A DNA stretch of 10,294 nucleotides, taken from assembly GCA_012841735.1 (NCBI GenBank), contig DUUE01000250.1, positions 1-10,294 on the forward strand, in the 5' to 3' direction. Positions 1-6,802 of the stretch are shown here, piece by piece (the first letter of the stretch is position 1; each line of letters starts with the position of its first letter). Made by a program: the position numbers and the translations under genes. The notes below the pieces were generated by a model. That model saw nothing but the letters and a program-made list of their open reading frames with translations. It did not search any database and had not been told where the DNA came from. Origin of the DNA: Bacillota bacterium. GTDB taxonomy: Bacteria; Bacillota; Dethiobacteria; Dethiobacterales; Dethiobacteraceae.

Positions 1-400
1 CAAGTGTAATTATCTCGCCGGGCTTAAGCCTGGCCGTGGCAATCTCCAGGGCGCCCACAGTGTTTTCGGCGGTGGTGACCAGGCTGTGGTCGCCGCCCGG
101 CAGATACCCCAGGTTAAACATGACGGCGCTGAGCGGAGCGGGAGGCCACTTGGCACTGTCTTCATGGCCGGCATGGACCAGCACCGCTCTCTCCAGCAGG
201 CCGTGCTGCATGAGCCTTTCTTTTGTGGCGGTTATGGCTTGCTCCTGAATGTCGAAAGCATAAACCCGCCCCGTGGCACCGACCAAGTCTGCCAGAAAAA
301 CAGTGTCATGGCCGTTGCCGCAGGTGGCATCCACTGCCGTTGAGCCTTCCGTAACCGCCGCGGTCACCAGTTCACGGGCAAAAAGCAATGCTTTTTTCAA
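1..400 (-). CDS. mnmM: MnmM/YtqB-family tRNA-modifying SAM methyltransferase, 3' end cut by the window
   Basis: Class I SAM-dependent methyltransferase of the YtqB (rRNA_methylase-like Pfam) family. The B. subtilis member is known as MnmM and methylates the 5-aminomethyl group of wobble 2-thiouridine in tRNA. The first 133 codons are present and the frame stays open to the window edge; family members are usually about 190 residues. Motifs seen: the SAM-binding loop VDATCGNGHDT (residues 23-33), the acidic FDIQ after strand 2 (49-52), and the catalytic-region motif FNLGYLPGGD (95-104). The start is a TTG at 398-400, chosen because GGGAGAGG lies 5 bases upstream and the family's N-terminus begins there. 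It follows the DUF421 gene by about 33 bases in the same direction and is probably cotranscribed with it. Family assignment is secure; the exact tRNA substrate is inferred from B. subtilis. Confidence 0.88.
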   Translation of the reverse strand, partial: MKKALLFARELVTAAVTEGSTAVDATCGNGHDTVFLADLVGATGRVYAFDIQEQAITATKERLMQHGLLERAVLVHAGHEDSAKWPPAPLSAVMFNLGYLPGGDHSLVTTAENTVGALEIATARLKPGEIITL

Positions 401-419
401 AATATCCTCTCCCGGAGAC

Positions 420-451
420 AACCTGCCGGCAGTCTAACCGGCAGGTTTTTT
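420..451 (+). terminator. Hairpin plus T run, oriented for the plus strand
   Basis: A perfect 10-bp inverted repeat (AACCTGCCGG at 420-429, CCGGCAGGTT at 438-447) is followed on the plus strand by a run of T to 451. This is the shape of an intrinsic terminator for rightward transcription, yet all genes nearby read leftward. On the minus strand the stop codon of the DUF421 gene (434-436) lies in the loop, and no U run follows the stem. The hairpin therefore probably does not end leftward transcripts. It may block antisense transcription or protect the 3' end of the DUF421 message. Confidence 0.5.
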
Positions 452-1132
452 CTGTGCCTGCTCTTTCTCGCTGACATACAGTTGGCCGTCAGTATCAATA
501 CTGGCAAAAAGCACATCCTTAATGCTGTTTATGCCATTTTTTCTCACTTCTGCCACAAGCCAGGATTCGTCCCGTCCCAGCTTCTCCAGATTGCGGAAGT
601 GGATATGACCGTCAAAGATCAGCGGGGTTGGCATGCCTTCTTCTTTGACGGAAAGCCCCAAATCTTCCGGCGTCACGGGACGCTTGCTGCTTTTCAGCAG
701 CACGCTGAGTTCGCCTGATGTTTCCAGGACGGCATACTGCACATCGGCGATATTGGCCACATCTTTTTCCCGCAGCTGGCCGAGCAGGTCGGAAACATTG
801 TAGCGCAGCTTGCGCAGTTCCTTTTCCATGATTTTGCCGTTGGCAATTACGATGGTGGGCGCACCGTCCACAAGTCCCCGGATGGTATGACTTTTCAGGC
901 TGAGATAAGATAAAAAGATTTCCAGTGCAACAAGGGTAAAAATAGGTACAAGCCCTTCGTGCAGGGGCATATCAATATTTTCCATGGACATGGCCGCCAG
1001 TTCGGCTATCATAATGGCCACCACCAGGTCAAAGGCGGAAAGCTGCCCCACTTCTCGCTTGCCCATGATACGGACGGCCGCCAGCACCGCCAGGTAAAGC
1101 AAAACTGTCCGGTAAAACAATTCCCACGCCAC
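434..1132 (-). CDS. DUF421 / YetF-family membrane protein
   Basis: A 232-residue member of the DUF421 (YetF/YdfR/YrbG) family, of unknown biochemical function. Three N-terminal membrane segments are visible (about residues 6-21, 35-50 and 61-79). A soluble C-terminal domain follows, with the family pattern of two related units: one around GAPTIVIANGKI (90-101) then LRYNVSDLLGQLRE, and a second around TPLIFDGHI then GRDESWLVAEVRKNGI. The signature MGKREVGQLSAFDLVVAI spans 23-40. The start is a GTG at 1130-1132 with GGGGAG 9 bases upstream; the protein begins directly before the first membrane helix, as in the family. In Bacillus several homologues are linked to sporulation or stress, but no reaction is established. 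It lies 74 bases downstream of rluD and upstream of mnmM. Confidence 0.88.
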   Translation of the reverse strand: MAWELFYRTVLLYLAVLAAVRIMGKREVGQLSAFDLVVAIMIAELAAMSMENIDMPLHEGLVPIFTLVALEIFLSYLSLKSHTIRGLVDGAPTIVIANGKIMEKELRKLRYNVSDLLGQLREKDVANIADVQYAVLETSGELSVLLKSSKRPVTPEDLGLSVKEEGMPTPLIFDGHIHFRNLEKLGRDESWLVAEVRKNGINSIKDVLFASIDTDGQLYVSEKEQAQKKPAG

Positions 1133-1143
1133 AGCAGTTCACT

Positions 1144-1185
1144 CCCCGTAAAGATGTCATGGTAATAGCTTTACCGGGAAAAGCT
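1144..1185 (-). promoter_or_regulatory. Possible alternating RNA hairpins over the DUF421 ribosome binding site
   Basis: In the 74-base gap between rluD and the DUF421 gene, CCCGGTAAAG (1169-1178, minus strand) can pair with CTTTACGGGG (1144-1153) at 9 of 10 positions. That would bury the start of the ribosome binding site. The same upstream segment can instead fold locally as AGCTTT/AAAGCT (1180-1185 with 1168-1173). The two folds exclude each other. This is seen by eye only; a regulatory role is inference. Confidence 0.3.
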
Positions 1186-1206
1186 GCATTATGCCGGGGG
1201 AAGATT

Positions 1207-2124
1207 CTACTGTGCACGCAGTGTTTGCAGCAGCTCCTGAAAATCTGCCGGCGGCTCGCTGGTAAATTCCATGTAACGCCCCGACCCCGGATGGACAAAA
1301 CCAAGCAGCCGCGCATGCAGCACCTGTCCGTTTGCGGAGATGCGCTGCTTTTTATAGCCGTAGACAGGGTCTCCCACCACAGGGTGGCCGATGAAGGCAA
1401 GATGGACACGTATCTGGTGTGTCCTGCCCGTCTCCAGGCGCAAAGCAACATAACTGTAGCCGGGCAGAATTTCCAGCACCTCAAAATGGGTCACCGCCCG
1501 CCGGCCTTTTCCTTCCGGGACGACGGCCATTTTTTTGCGTTCTTTGGGGTGCCTGGCAATGGGTGCATCAATGGTCCCCCGGCGGACGGAAAACTCACCG
1601 TGGACAACAGCCACGTATTCACGGGTGATGCTGTGGTCCTTGAACTGTTTGGCCAGCGCCAGGTGCGTCCTGTCGTTTTTCGCCACCACCAGCACGCCGG
1701 AAGTGTCTTTGTCCAGCCGGTGGACAATACCGGGGCGTTTTTCACCGCCAATGCCGGAAAGGTCCCGGCAGTGGTGCAGAAGTGCATTGACCAGCGTGTT
1801 TTCAACATGCCCGGCAGCAGGGTGGACGACTACTCCCTTCTGCTTGTTTAGTACCAGGAGATCGCTGTCCTCGTAGATAATCTCCAGTTCCATCTCCTGC
1901 GGCACAACGGTTGAAGCCCGGGGGGCCGGCACATAAACTGTGAGTTCCTGCCCTTCCCGGACACGAAAGTTGGCTTTGCGGGCTGTACCGTCAACAAGGA
2001 TTTGCCCTTCGCCGATTAATTTCTGTACCCGCGCCCGGGTTAACTCCGGCAGCAGCCGGGTGACCGCCAGGTCCAGGCGCTCCCCGCCAAGCTCTGCCGG
2101 GACGTTAAAAACATATTCCTTCAT
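1207..2124 (-). CDS. rluD: 23S rRNA pseudouridine synthase, RluD/RluA family
   Basis: A 305-residue pseudouridine synthase of the RluA group; the RluD branch modifies uridines in helix 69 of 23S rRNA. An N-terminal S4 RNA-binding domain (about residues 14-62, with ERLDLAVTRLLPELTRARVQKLI) precedes the catalytic domain. The catalytic motif HRLDKDTSG is at 135-143, with D138 the nucleophilic aspartate. Other family motifs are LLVLNKQKGVVVHPA (89-103), ETGRTHQIRVHL and GHPVVGDPVYG. The frame is open upstream to 2223, but the start is set at ATG 2122-2124: GGGGAGGAG sits just before it, family proteins begin here, and the longer form would overlap lgt by about 100 bases. The ATG overlaps the stop of the Lgt-like gene (ATGA), suggesting translational coupling. 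B. subtilis homologues of this neighbourhood are called ylyB. The precise target position is inferred. Confidence 0.95.
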   Translation of the reverse strand: MKEYVFNVPAELGGERLDLAVTRLLPELTRARVQKLIGEGQILVDGTARKANFRVREGQELTVYVPAPRASTVVPQEMELEIIYEDSDLLVLNKQKGVVVHPAAGHVENTLVNALLHHCRDLSGIGGEKRPGIVHRLDKDTSGVLVVAKNDRTHLALAKQFKDHSITREYVAVVHGEFSVRRGTIDAPIARHPKERKKMAVVPEGKGRRAVTHFEVLEILPGYSYVALRLETGRTHQIRVHLAFIGHPVVGDPVYGYKKQRISANGQVLHARLLGFVHPGSGRYMEFTSEPPADFQELLQTLRAQ

Positions 2125-2867
2125 CTTCTCCTCCCCATTAGCCGCGGCACAAGCATTATGGCTGCAAGGGCGGCTGCCGCCCCGGCCAGGGCGGCCCCCT
2201 GGGCCAGGGTCAATACACCCCAAAAATCGTCCGTTTCCCGGAAATATTCTATGACAAACCGCAAGCCGCAGTAAAACAGGATAAACTCCAGAAAAAGCCG
2301 GCCGGAAAACCCGGGCCGCCTGCGCCGCAGGTGCAAAAGCAGGAAAAGCACAAGACCCGCCGCAGCTGCGTACAGCTGGGTGGGATGACGCGGTATCTTG
2401 TCTGTGGCGGCTGCCGGCAGTGCCCAGGGAAGCTCCGACGGCAAGCCGAAACAGCAGCCATTAAGAAAACAGCCGACACGCACCAGTGCATACCCGAGGG
2501 CAAGGAAAGGCACTGCCAGGTCAAGTATTTTGCCAGGCGGCAGGCCGTGGCGGCCCGCATACCAGAGGCCGGCGGCAGTACCTGCCGCCAGGGCGCCGAA
2601 AAAGGAGAAGCCGCCGAGGCGTAGATTGAACAATGAAAGCAGGTCGGCACGATAGGCGGGCAGTGCCAGCAGCACGTACAAAAGCCGGGAAGCGGCCAGG
2701 GCAACAACCATAACCCAGAGGGCAAGGTCCAAGAGTTTGCCTTGCGCCAGACCGCTTTTTCCCCCTGCCCGGACAAAACCAAGGGTGCAGAGGGCAAAGG
2801 CCGCCACCAGCATCACCCCGTATGCAGATACAGTGACACCGCCGAGGCGAAAGAAGACAGGAAACAT
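2121..2867 (-). CDS. Divergent Lgt-like prolipoprotein diacylglyceryl transferase family membrane protein
   Basis: A 248-residue polytopic membrane protein of the Lgt family. Lgt moves diacylglycerol from phosphatidylglycerol to the lipobox cysteine of prelipoproteins. Family landmarks: N-terminus MFPVFFRLGGVTVSAYGVML, GGFSFFGALAAG (85-96), VRVGCFLNGCCFG (129-141), HPTQLYAA (161-168) and GLRFVIEYFRETDD (201-214). Compared from memory with E. coli Lgt, R143 (here R130), R239 (R203) and E243 (E207) are kept. H103 has become F90, N146 has become C133 and E151 has become C138. The cysteine-rich form resembles a Lgt-like subfamily found in anaerobes. The ATG at 2865-2867 is preferred over one 10 codons upstream because AAAGGA precedes it and Lgt proteins start this way. 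In related genomes this position holds lspA. It could be a true Lgt or a paralogue with another role, so no symbol is given. Confidence 0.85.
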   Translation of the reverse strand: MFPVFFRLGGVTVSAYGVMLVAAFALCTLGFVRAGGKSGLAQGKLLDLALWVMVVALAASRLLYVLLALPAYRADLLSLFNLRLGGFSFFGALAAGTAAGLWYAGRHGLPPGKILDLAVPFLALGYALVRVGCFLNGCCFGLPSELPWALPAAATDKIPRHPTQLYAAAAGLVLFLLLHLRRRRPGFSGRLFLEFILFYCGLRFVIEYFRETDDFWGVLTLAQGAALAGAAAALAAIMLVPRLMGRRR

Positions 2868-2900
2868 CTTTTTTCCTTTCTTTTGGTGCAGCTCCATATT

Positions 2901-2929
2901 ATTCTAACACAGCCGGGGCCCGGGGACAA
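2901..2929 (-). promoter_or_regulatory. Possible promoter for the Lgt-like gene and rluD
   Basis: Directly after the yteA stop codon the minus strand reads TTGTCC (2924-2929), a 17-base spacer, then TAGAAT (2901-2906). This gives 4/6 and 5/6 matches to the sigma-A boxes. A start near 2894 would give a leader of about 27 bases that includes the ribosome binding site of the ATG at 2867. It is a weak -35 box in a short gap, so read-through from yteA may still dominate. Confidence 0.35.
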
Positions 2930-3541
2930 CTAATCGGGCAGCTGTGCTTTATATTCACTGTTGGCAATCCGGTCCGTATCTTCCACCGCCCCAATGGTTT
3001 CATCGCTTTCATCATTTGTTTCCCGCTCAAAGACATGAGGCAGTTTATTGTACTGGTCCACATCCTGCCAGGCGTCCTCCCCGTCATAGCCGGTATAATC
3101 TTTGTCCCCCAGATAAGAACGGGCAAAGGGTGGCATGAGATTCAGCTCCTCAATGGGCCGCTGCAAATCGTGGGTCTCCTCTTCCTTCTCCCGCTTGCAG
3201 TCAAGGCAGTATTCGGTATAGGGAACGGCGTCGAGCCGTTCCTCCGAAATCTGCCGGCCGCAGTTTTCACAGATACCATACGTGCCGCCGGCAATTTTGC
3301 GCAGCGCCTCATCCACTCTCTCCAGGAGCAGCAGGTTTTTTTCATGCAGTGAAATGTCCTTGGCCCGCTCATAATTTTCACTGGCAATATCGGCGGGGTG
3401 ATTGTCTATCACCGACAGTTCCTGCGTGGCATCCCGCAGCCCTTCATGCTCCTTGCGCCCTTCAGCATATTCGGTCCGGGAGAGCAGTTTTGCCTTCATT
3501 TTTTCCAGTTGCACGCGGTGGCGTGTCCGGCTTGTTTCCAC
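2930..3541 (-). CDS. yteA: YteA-family sporulation protein with TraR/DksA C4 zinc finger
   Basis: A 203-residue protein of the YteA family, whose zinc finger is related to DksA/TraR. Visible parts: an N-terminal helical region (about 10-45), the family signature DNHPADIASENYERAKD (46-62), a second helix (65-84), and a four-cysteine zinc finger C91-x2-C94-x17-C112-x2-C115. The acidic C-terminal tail contains GYDGEDAWQDVDQYN (151-165), seen in other YteA proteins. The frame is open to 3721, but the start is a GTG at 3539-3541: AGGAGG lies 7 bases upstream and overlaps the stop of the DUF5665 gene. It therefore follows that gene by 11 bases and is probably coupled to it. By family, a role in sporulation is expected, but the molecular role is not established; RNA polymerase binding as in DksA is only a possibility. 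Confidence 0.88.
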   Translation of the reverse strand: METSRTRHRVQLEKMKAKLLSRTEYAEGRKEHEGLRDATQELSVIDNHPADIASENYERAKDISLHEKNLLLLERVDEALRKIAGGTYGICENCGRQISEERLDAVPYTEYCLDCKREKEEETHDLQRPIEELNLMPPFARSYLGDKDYTGYDGEDAWQDVDQYNKLPHVFERETNDESDETIGAVEDTDRIANSEYKAQLPD

Positions 3542-3552
3542 TTGTGTCCCTC

Positions 3553-3855
3553 CTACATGTTCTTCTGCACAATCTGTACCAGCTCGGCAATATAATCGCC
3601 GATGATGGGCAATTTCAGCACCACCAGCCGCTGCAGTACGGAAATGACAACGGCGGCGACAATGGTGGCGCCCAGGGCGGCCCCTACGCCGCGGCCGATT
3701 CCCCCCAGCAGGTTTAGCCAAAAAAAACGCAGCGGGTTGTTTAACAGTTCCATGTATTCGGCAATATTAAACTTGTCTATTTCCGCCAAAAGCCGGCCGA
3801 CCTTGCGGTTCAGCCGTTTAAGCAGAAATTCATTGGTTTTTGACGGCCCTGCCAC
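3553..3855 (-). CDS. DUF5665 small membrane protein
   Basis: A 100-residue protein resembling the DUF5665 family of clostridia and bacilli; function unknown. A basic, helical N-terminus (residues 1-40, with KRLNRKVGRLLAEIDKFNIAEYMELLNNP) leads into one long hydrophobic, glycine-zipper segment (about 45-77, GGIGRGVGAALGA). A short amphipathic C-terminal part (PIIGDYIAELVQIVQ) follows. The N-terminus probably faces the cytoplasm. The start is a GTG at 3853-3855 with AAGGGGG 8 bases upstream. It is the first gene after the ileS terminator, and its TAG stop lies inside the ribosome binding site of yteA, so the two are likely translated together. The constant pairing with yteA suggests, but does not show, a link with sporulation. 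Confidence 0.8.
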   Translation of the reverse strand: MAGPSKTNEFLLKRLNRKVGRLLAEIDKFNIAEYMELLNNPLRFFWLNLLGGIGRGVGAALGATIVAAVVISVLQRLVVLKLPIIGDYIAELVQIVQKNM

Positions 3856-3910
3856 AGTTGTCGCCCCCTTTTCTTTCCCCTTTAGTTTTTATCATTTATA
3901 AAAATCTAAA

Positions 3911-3946
3911 CACAAAGAAAAGACGCCGGCTTCGGAGCACGGCGTC
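3911..3946 (-). terminator. Intrinsic terminator of ileS
   Basis: On the minus strand, 17 bases past the ileS stop, GACGCCG (3940-3946) pairs with CGGCGTC (3922-3928). Inside, GCT pairs with AGC around a CCGA loop. The stem is followed by TTTTCTTTGT. This is a standard Rho-independent terminator separating ileS from the DUF5665 gene. The remaining AT-rich gap up to 3855 has no convincing sigma-A promoter; the best boxes (TTGTGT, 16 bases, GATAAA) are weak. Confidence 0.85.
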
Positions 3947-3963
3947 CCGTAAGAGCAGTATTT

Positions 3964-6756
3964 TTATTTTGCGTCGTCCAGTTCACGGACGGTTGCGCTG
4001 CAGCGCGGGCAGAGAGTGGGATGGTCCGGGTCGCTGCCCCGCCCGGGATGGATCATCCAGCAGCGCTCACATTTTTCACCTTCCGCCACACTGACGGCCA
4101 CTGCCAGGCCTTTTTCCGCCGGAATGCCTGCAGGCGCCTCTCCCGGTGCATGCAGCGTGCAGGCGGAAACGATAAAGAGTTCCGCCAGCCGGTCGACAAA
4201 CGGTGCCAGGGCGGCGGCAGCATCCGCATCGGGATACAAATCCAGGGCGGCAGTCAGCGATGAGCCGATAGTTTTTGCTTTACGCGCTTCTTCCAGGCGG
4301 CGGGTAACCACTTCCCGGTAAGCAAGCATGCGCTGCCAGCTTGCGGCCAGTTCCTCATCCAGGTAGGCGGCATTAGCCTGGGGCCAGTCGGCCAGCTGCA
4401 CCGATTCCTCTTCCTTCTGCGGGAGGTAGTTCCAGGCTTCTTCCGCGGTAAAAGTCAATACCGGTGCGATCAGTTTAATCAGTGTCACCAGGATTTCATA
4501 CATGGCCGTCTGGGCGGAGCGGCGGGCCCGGGAAGTCCCGGGGGAAGTATAAAGCCGGTCTTTGAGCACATCCAGGTAGAAATTGGACATATCCAGCACG
4601 CAGAAATTGTGAATGGAATGGAAAACAACGTGGAAATCAAATTCTTCATACGCCGTGGTGACTTTCTGCACCAAAAGCTGCAGCATATGCAGGGCAAAGC
4701 GGTCCAGTGCATCCAGTTCCTCATACGGCAGGGCATCCTGCGCCGGGTTAAAGTCATGGCAGTTCCCCAGCATATAACGGATGGTATTGCGGATTTTGCG
4801 GTAGATTTCAGACAGTTGCTTGAGGATGTCCCTGGAAACACGCACGTCGCTCTTAAAATCGGAGGAAGATACCCAGAGGCGCAGAATGTCGGCCCCGTTC
4901 TCTTTGATAATGTTTTCCGGAGCAATGACATTGCCCAGGGATTTGGACATTTTCTTCCCTTCACCGTCCACCACCCAGCCGTGTGTCAGGGTTGCCTTAT
5001 AAGGCGCCCGCCCCCTGGTGGCCACGGAGGTGAGCAGGGAAGACTGGAACCAGCCGCGATACTGGTCGGAACCTTCCAGGTAAAGATCGGCCGGCGAACG
5101 GAGATCGGGGTGGTTCTCCAGCACGCCCACATGGGTGGAACCGGAATCAAACCATACGTCCATAATATCCGTCTCTTTCCGGAATTCGGTGTGGCCGCAT
5201 TCCGGGCAGGTTGTGCCGTCCGGCAGCAGTTCTGCGGCTGTCCGGGCAAACCAGGCATCGGAGCCCTCCCTGGCAAAAATGGCGGACACATTGGCAATGG
5301 TTTTCTCATTGATCAGTTCCTTATTGCAACGGGTGCAGTAGAAAATGGGAATGGGCACCCCCCAGACACGCTGCCGGGAGATACACCAGTCATGACGGTC
5401 TACAATCATGTTGTGAATCCGCTCCTGACCCCAGGACGGGATCCAGCGGACAGTTTTGATGGCTTCCAGGGCTTCCCTGCGGAAGCCTTCCACGGAAGCA
5501 AACCATTGTTCAGTGGCCCGGAACAGAACCGGGTTTTTACAGCGCCAGCAGTGCGGGTACGGGTGTTTGACAAAACTGAACGACAGCAGGGCGCCCGTGT
5601 CTTCCAGCGCCTGGGTGACGGCTTTGTTGCCCTCGTCATAATTCAGGCCGGCGAAGCGGCCCGCTTCTTCCGTAAAGCGGCCTTTATGGTCCATGGGGGC
5701 AAAAATCGTAAGCCCGTATTTCAGGCCCACTTCATAGTCTTCCTGGCCGTGCCCGGGAGCGGTATGCACGCAGCCTGTGCCGGCCTCCAGGGTGACATGC
5801 TCACCCAGGACCACCTGTGACGTCCTGTCATACAGGGGATGCCGGCAGACGACGCCTTCCAGCTCCCTGCCCCTGTAAGTTTCCTTTTTAGTATAGCCGG
5901 TAATTTTAAACGTTTCCATGACGCTGCCCAGCAGCTCTTCCGCCATAATCAGGTCACCGTGGTGCGGTGTGGCCACGCGGACATAGGTAAAATCGGGATG
6001 CAGGCAGATAGCCAGGTTGGCGGGAATTGTCCAGGGCGTGGTGGTCCAGATAACAAACCAGGTGTTGTCCGCAGCAGCAATTTTCCCCTTGGCGTCCACC
6101 ACCTGAAAACGGACAAAAATGGAAGGGGACTTGTGCTCGTGGTATTCGATTTCCGCCTCCGCCAGGGCCGTTTCACAGTGGGGGCACCAGTGCACCGGTT
6201 TCAGGCCTTTGTAGATATAGCCTTTTTGCGCCATCTGACCGAACACTTCAATCTGCCTGGCTTCAAATTCAGGTTTCAGGGTGATATAGGGATTGTCCCA
6301 GTCCCCGCGCACACCCAGGCGTTTAAACTGCTCCCGCTGGATATCCAGGTAGCGCAGGGCAAATTCGCGGCAATGCCGGCGAAATTCCAGCGGCGACACT
6401 TCCGAGCGTTTCACAATGCCCGCCTTGAGCACCTGGTGCTCAATGGGCAGTCCGTGCGTATCCCAGCCCGGAACATAGGGCGCATCATACCCCTGCATGG
6501 TTTTATATTTAATAATAATATCTTTCAGCACTTTATTCATGGCGGTGCCCATGTGAATATCCCCGTTGGCATAGGGGGGTCCGTCATGCAGGATATACTT
6601 GGGGGCGCCCTGCCGGCGGGCTTTGACCTTGTGGTAAATTCCCGCCTCCTCCCATTTTTTCAGCTGTTCCGGCTCCCGCTGCGGCAATCCTGCACGCATG
6701 GGGAAATCTGTCTGTGGCAAATTCAGTGTCCCGGTATAATCTTTTTCTTGCATCAT
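3964..6756 (-). CDS. ileS: Isoleucyl-tRNA synthetase
   Basis: A 930-residue class I aminoacyl-tRNA synthetase that charges tRNA-Ile and edits valine. The catalytic HIGH box reads HMGT (68-71), with threonine in the last place. The motif PYVPGWDTHGLPIE (93-106) and a canonical KMSKS (602-606) are present. The CP1 editing domain is intact, with TTTPWTIPANL (238-248) and GTGCVHTAPGHGQEDY (326-341) carrying the editing aspartate D340. CPHC is at 191-194, and the C-terminal zinc site is C896, C899, C916, C919. The zinc-bearing tail and length fit the bacterial type, the muS-like mupirocin-sensitive form. Two ATGs in a row follow GGAGG (6761-6765): the first at 4 bases, the second (6751-6753) at a more usual 7 bases, so the protein may start one residue later. 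Expression should be controlled by the T-box upstream; a terminator follows. Confidence 0.98.
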   Translation of the reverse strand: MMQEKDYTGTLNLPQTDFPMRAGLPQREPEQLKKWEEAGIYHKVKARRQGAPKYILHDGPPYANGDIHMGTAMNKVLKDIIIKYKTMQGYDAPYVPGWDTHGLPIEHQVLKAGIVKRSEVSPLEFRRHCREFALRYLDIQREQFKRLGVRGDWDNPYITLKPEFEARQIEVFGQMAQKGYIYKGLKPVHWCPHCETALAEAEIEYHEHKSPSIFVRFQVVDAKGKIAAADNTWFVIWTTTPWTIPANLAICLHPDFTYVRVATPHHGDLIMAEELLGSVMETFKITGYTKKETYRGRELEGVVCRHPLYDRTSQVVLGEHVTLEAGTGCVHTAPGHGQEDYEVGLKYGLTIFAPMDHKGRFTEEAGRFAGLNYDEGNKAVTQALEDTGALLSFSFVKHPYPHCWRCKNPVLFRATEQWFASVEGFRREALEAIKTVRWIPSWGQERIHNMIVDRHDWCISRQRVWGVPIPIFYCTRCNKELINEKTIANVSAIFAREGSDAWFARTAAELLPDGTTCPECGHTEFRKETDIMDVWFDSGSTHVGVLENHPDLRSPADLYLEGSDQYRGWFQSSLLTSVATRGRAPYKATLTHGWVVDGEGKKMSKSLGNVIAPENIIKENGADILRLWVSSSDFKSDVRVSRDILKQLSEIYRKIRNTIRYMLGNCHDFNPAQDALPYEELDALDRFALHMLQLLVQKVTTAYEEFDFHVVFHSIHNFCVLDMSNFYLDVLKDRLYTSPGTSRARRSAQTAMYEILVTLIKLIAPVLTFTAEEAWNYLPQKEEESVQLADWPQANAAYLDEELAASWQRMLAYREVVTRRLEEARKAKTIGSSLTAALDLYPDADAAAALAPFVDRLAELFIVSACTLHAPGEAPAGIPAEKGLAVAVSVAEGEKCERCWMIHPGRGSDPDHPTLCPRCSATVRELDDAK

Positions 6757-6771
6757 GCTACCTCCGTCTGA

Positions 6772-6802
6772 TAAAAAAATAACCCGTCCTGTTGAGGACG
6801 GG
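6772..6802 (-). terminator. T-box-controlled terminator ahead of ileS
   Basis: CCCGTCCT (6795-6802) pairs perfectly with AGGACGGG (6783-6790) around a CAAC loop and is followed by TTATTTTTTT on the minus strand. It competes with the T-box antiterminator formed with the motif at 6811-6827. It ends about 16 bases before the ileS start codon, leaving room only for the ribosome binding site. Confidence 0.93.

Noticed and set aside
1159..1851. A 230-codon plus-strand open frame
   Set aside because: Antisense to rluD, which has a clear catalytic motif and ribosome binding site. No domain seen in the plus frame.
2125..2223. N-terminal extension of rluD by 33 codons
   Set aside because: It overlaps the end of the Lgt-like gene and lacks family similarity; the ATG at 2124 has a strong GGGGAGGAG site and ATGA coupling.
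2912..2926. Short GC-rich palindrome (CCCCGGGGCCC type) after yteA as a terminator
   Set aside because: The self-complementary stretch is too short for a stable stem with a proper loop, and no T run follows on the minus strand.
3542..3721. N-terminal extension of yteA by 60 codons
   Set aside because: It would overlap the DUF5665 gene, is arginine- and glycine-rich in a way typical of an off-frame read, and the GTG at 3541 has an ideal ribosome binding site.
3856..3910. Promoter for the DUF5665-yteA unit
   Set aside because: The gap is AT-rich, but the best boxes (TTGTGT and GATAAA) are weak. The unit needs a start after the ileS terminator, yet I cannot place it.
4609..5820. A 403-codon open frame on the plus strand
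   Set aside because: It lies wholly antisense to ileS, whose motifs are intact. It has no recognisable domain and is the open shadow frame expected in GC-rich coding DNA.
5839..6771. A 310-codon open frame on the plus strand
   Set aside because: Antisense to the N-terminal half of ileS and running into its leader. The composition (many His, Phe, Gly) is that of a shadow frame; no family resemblance.
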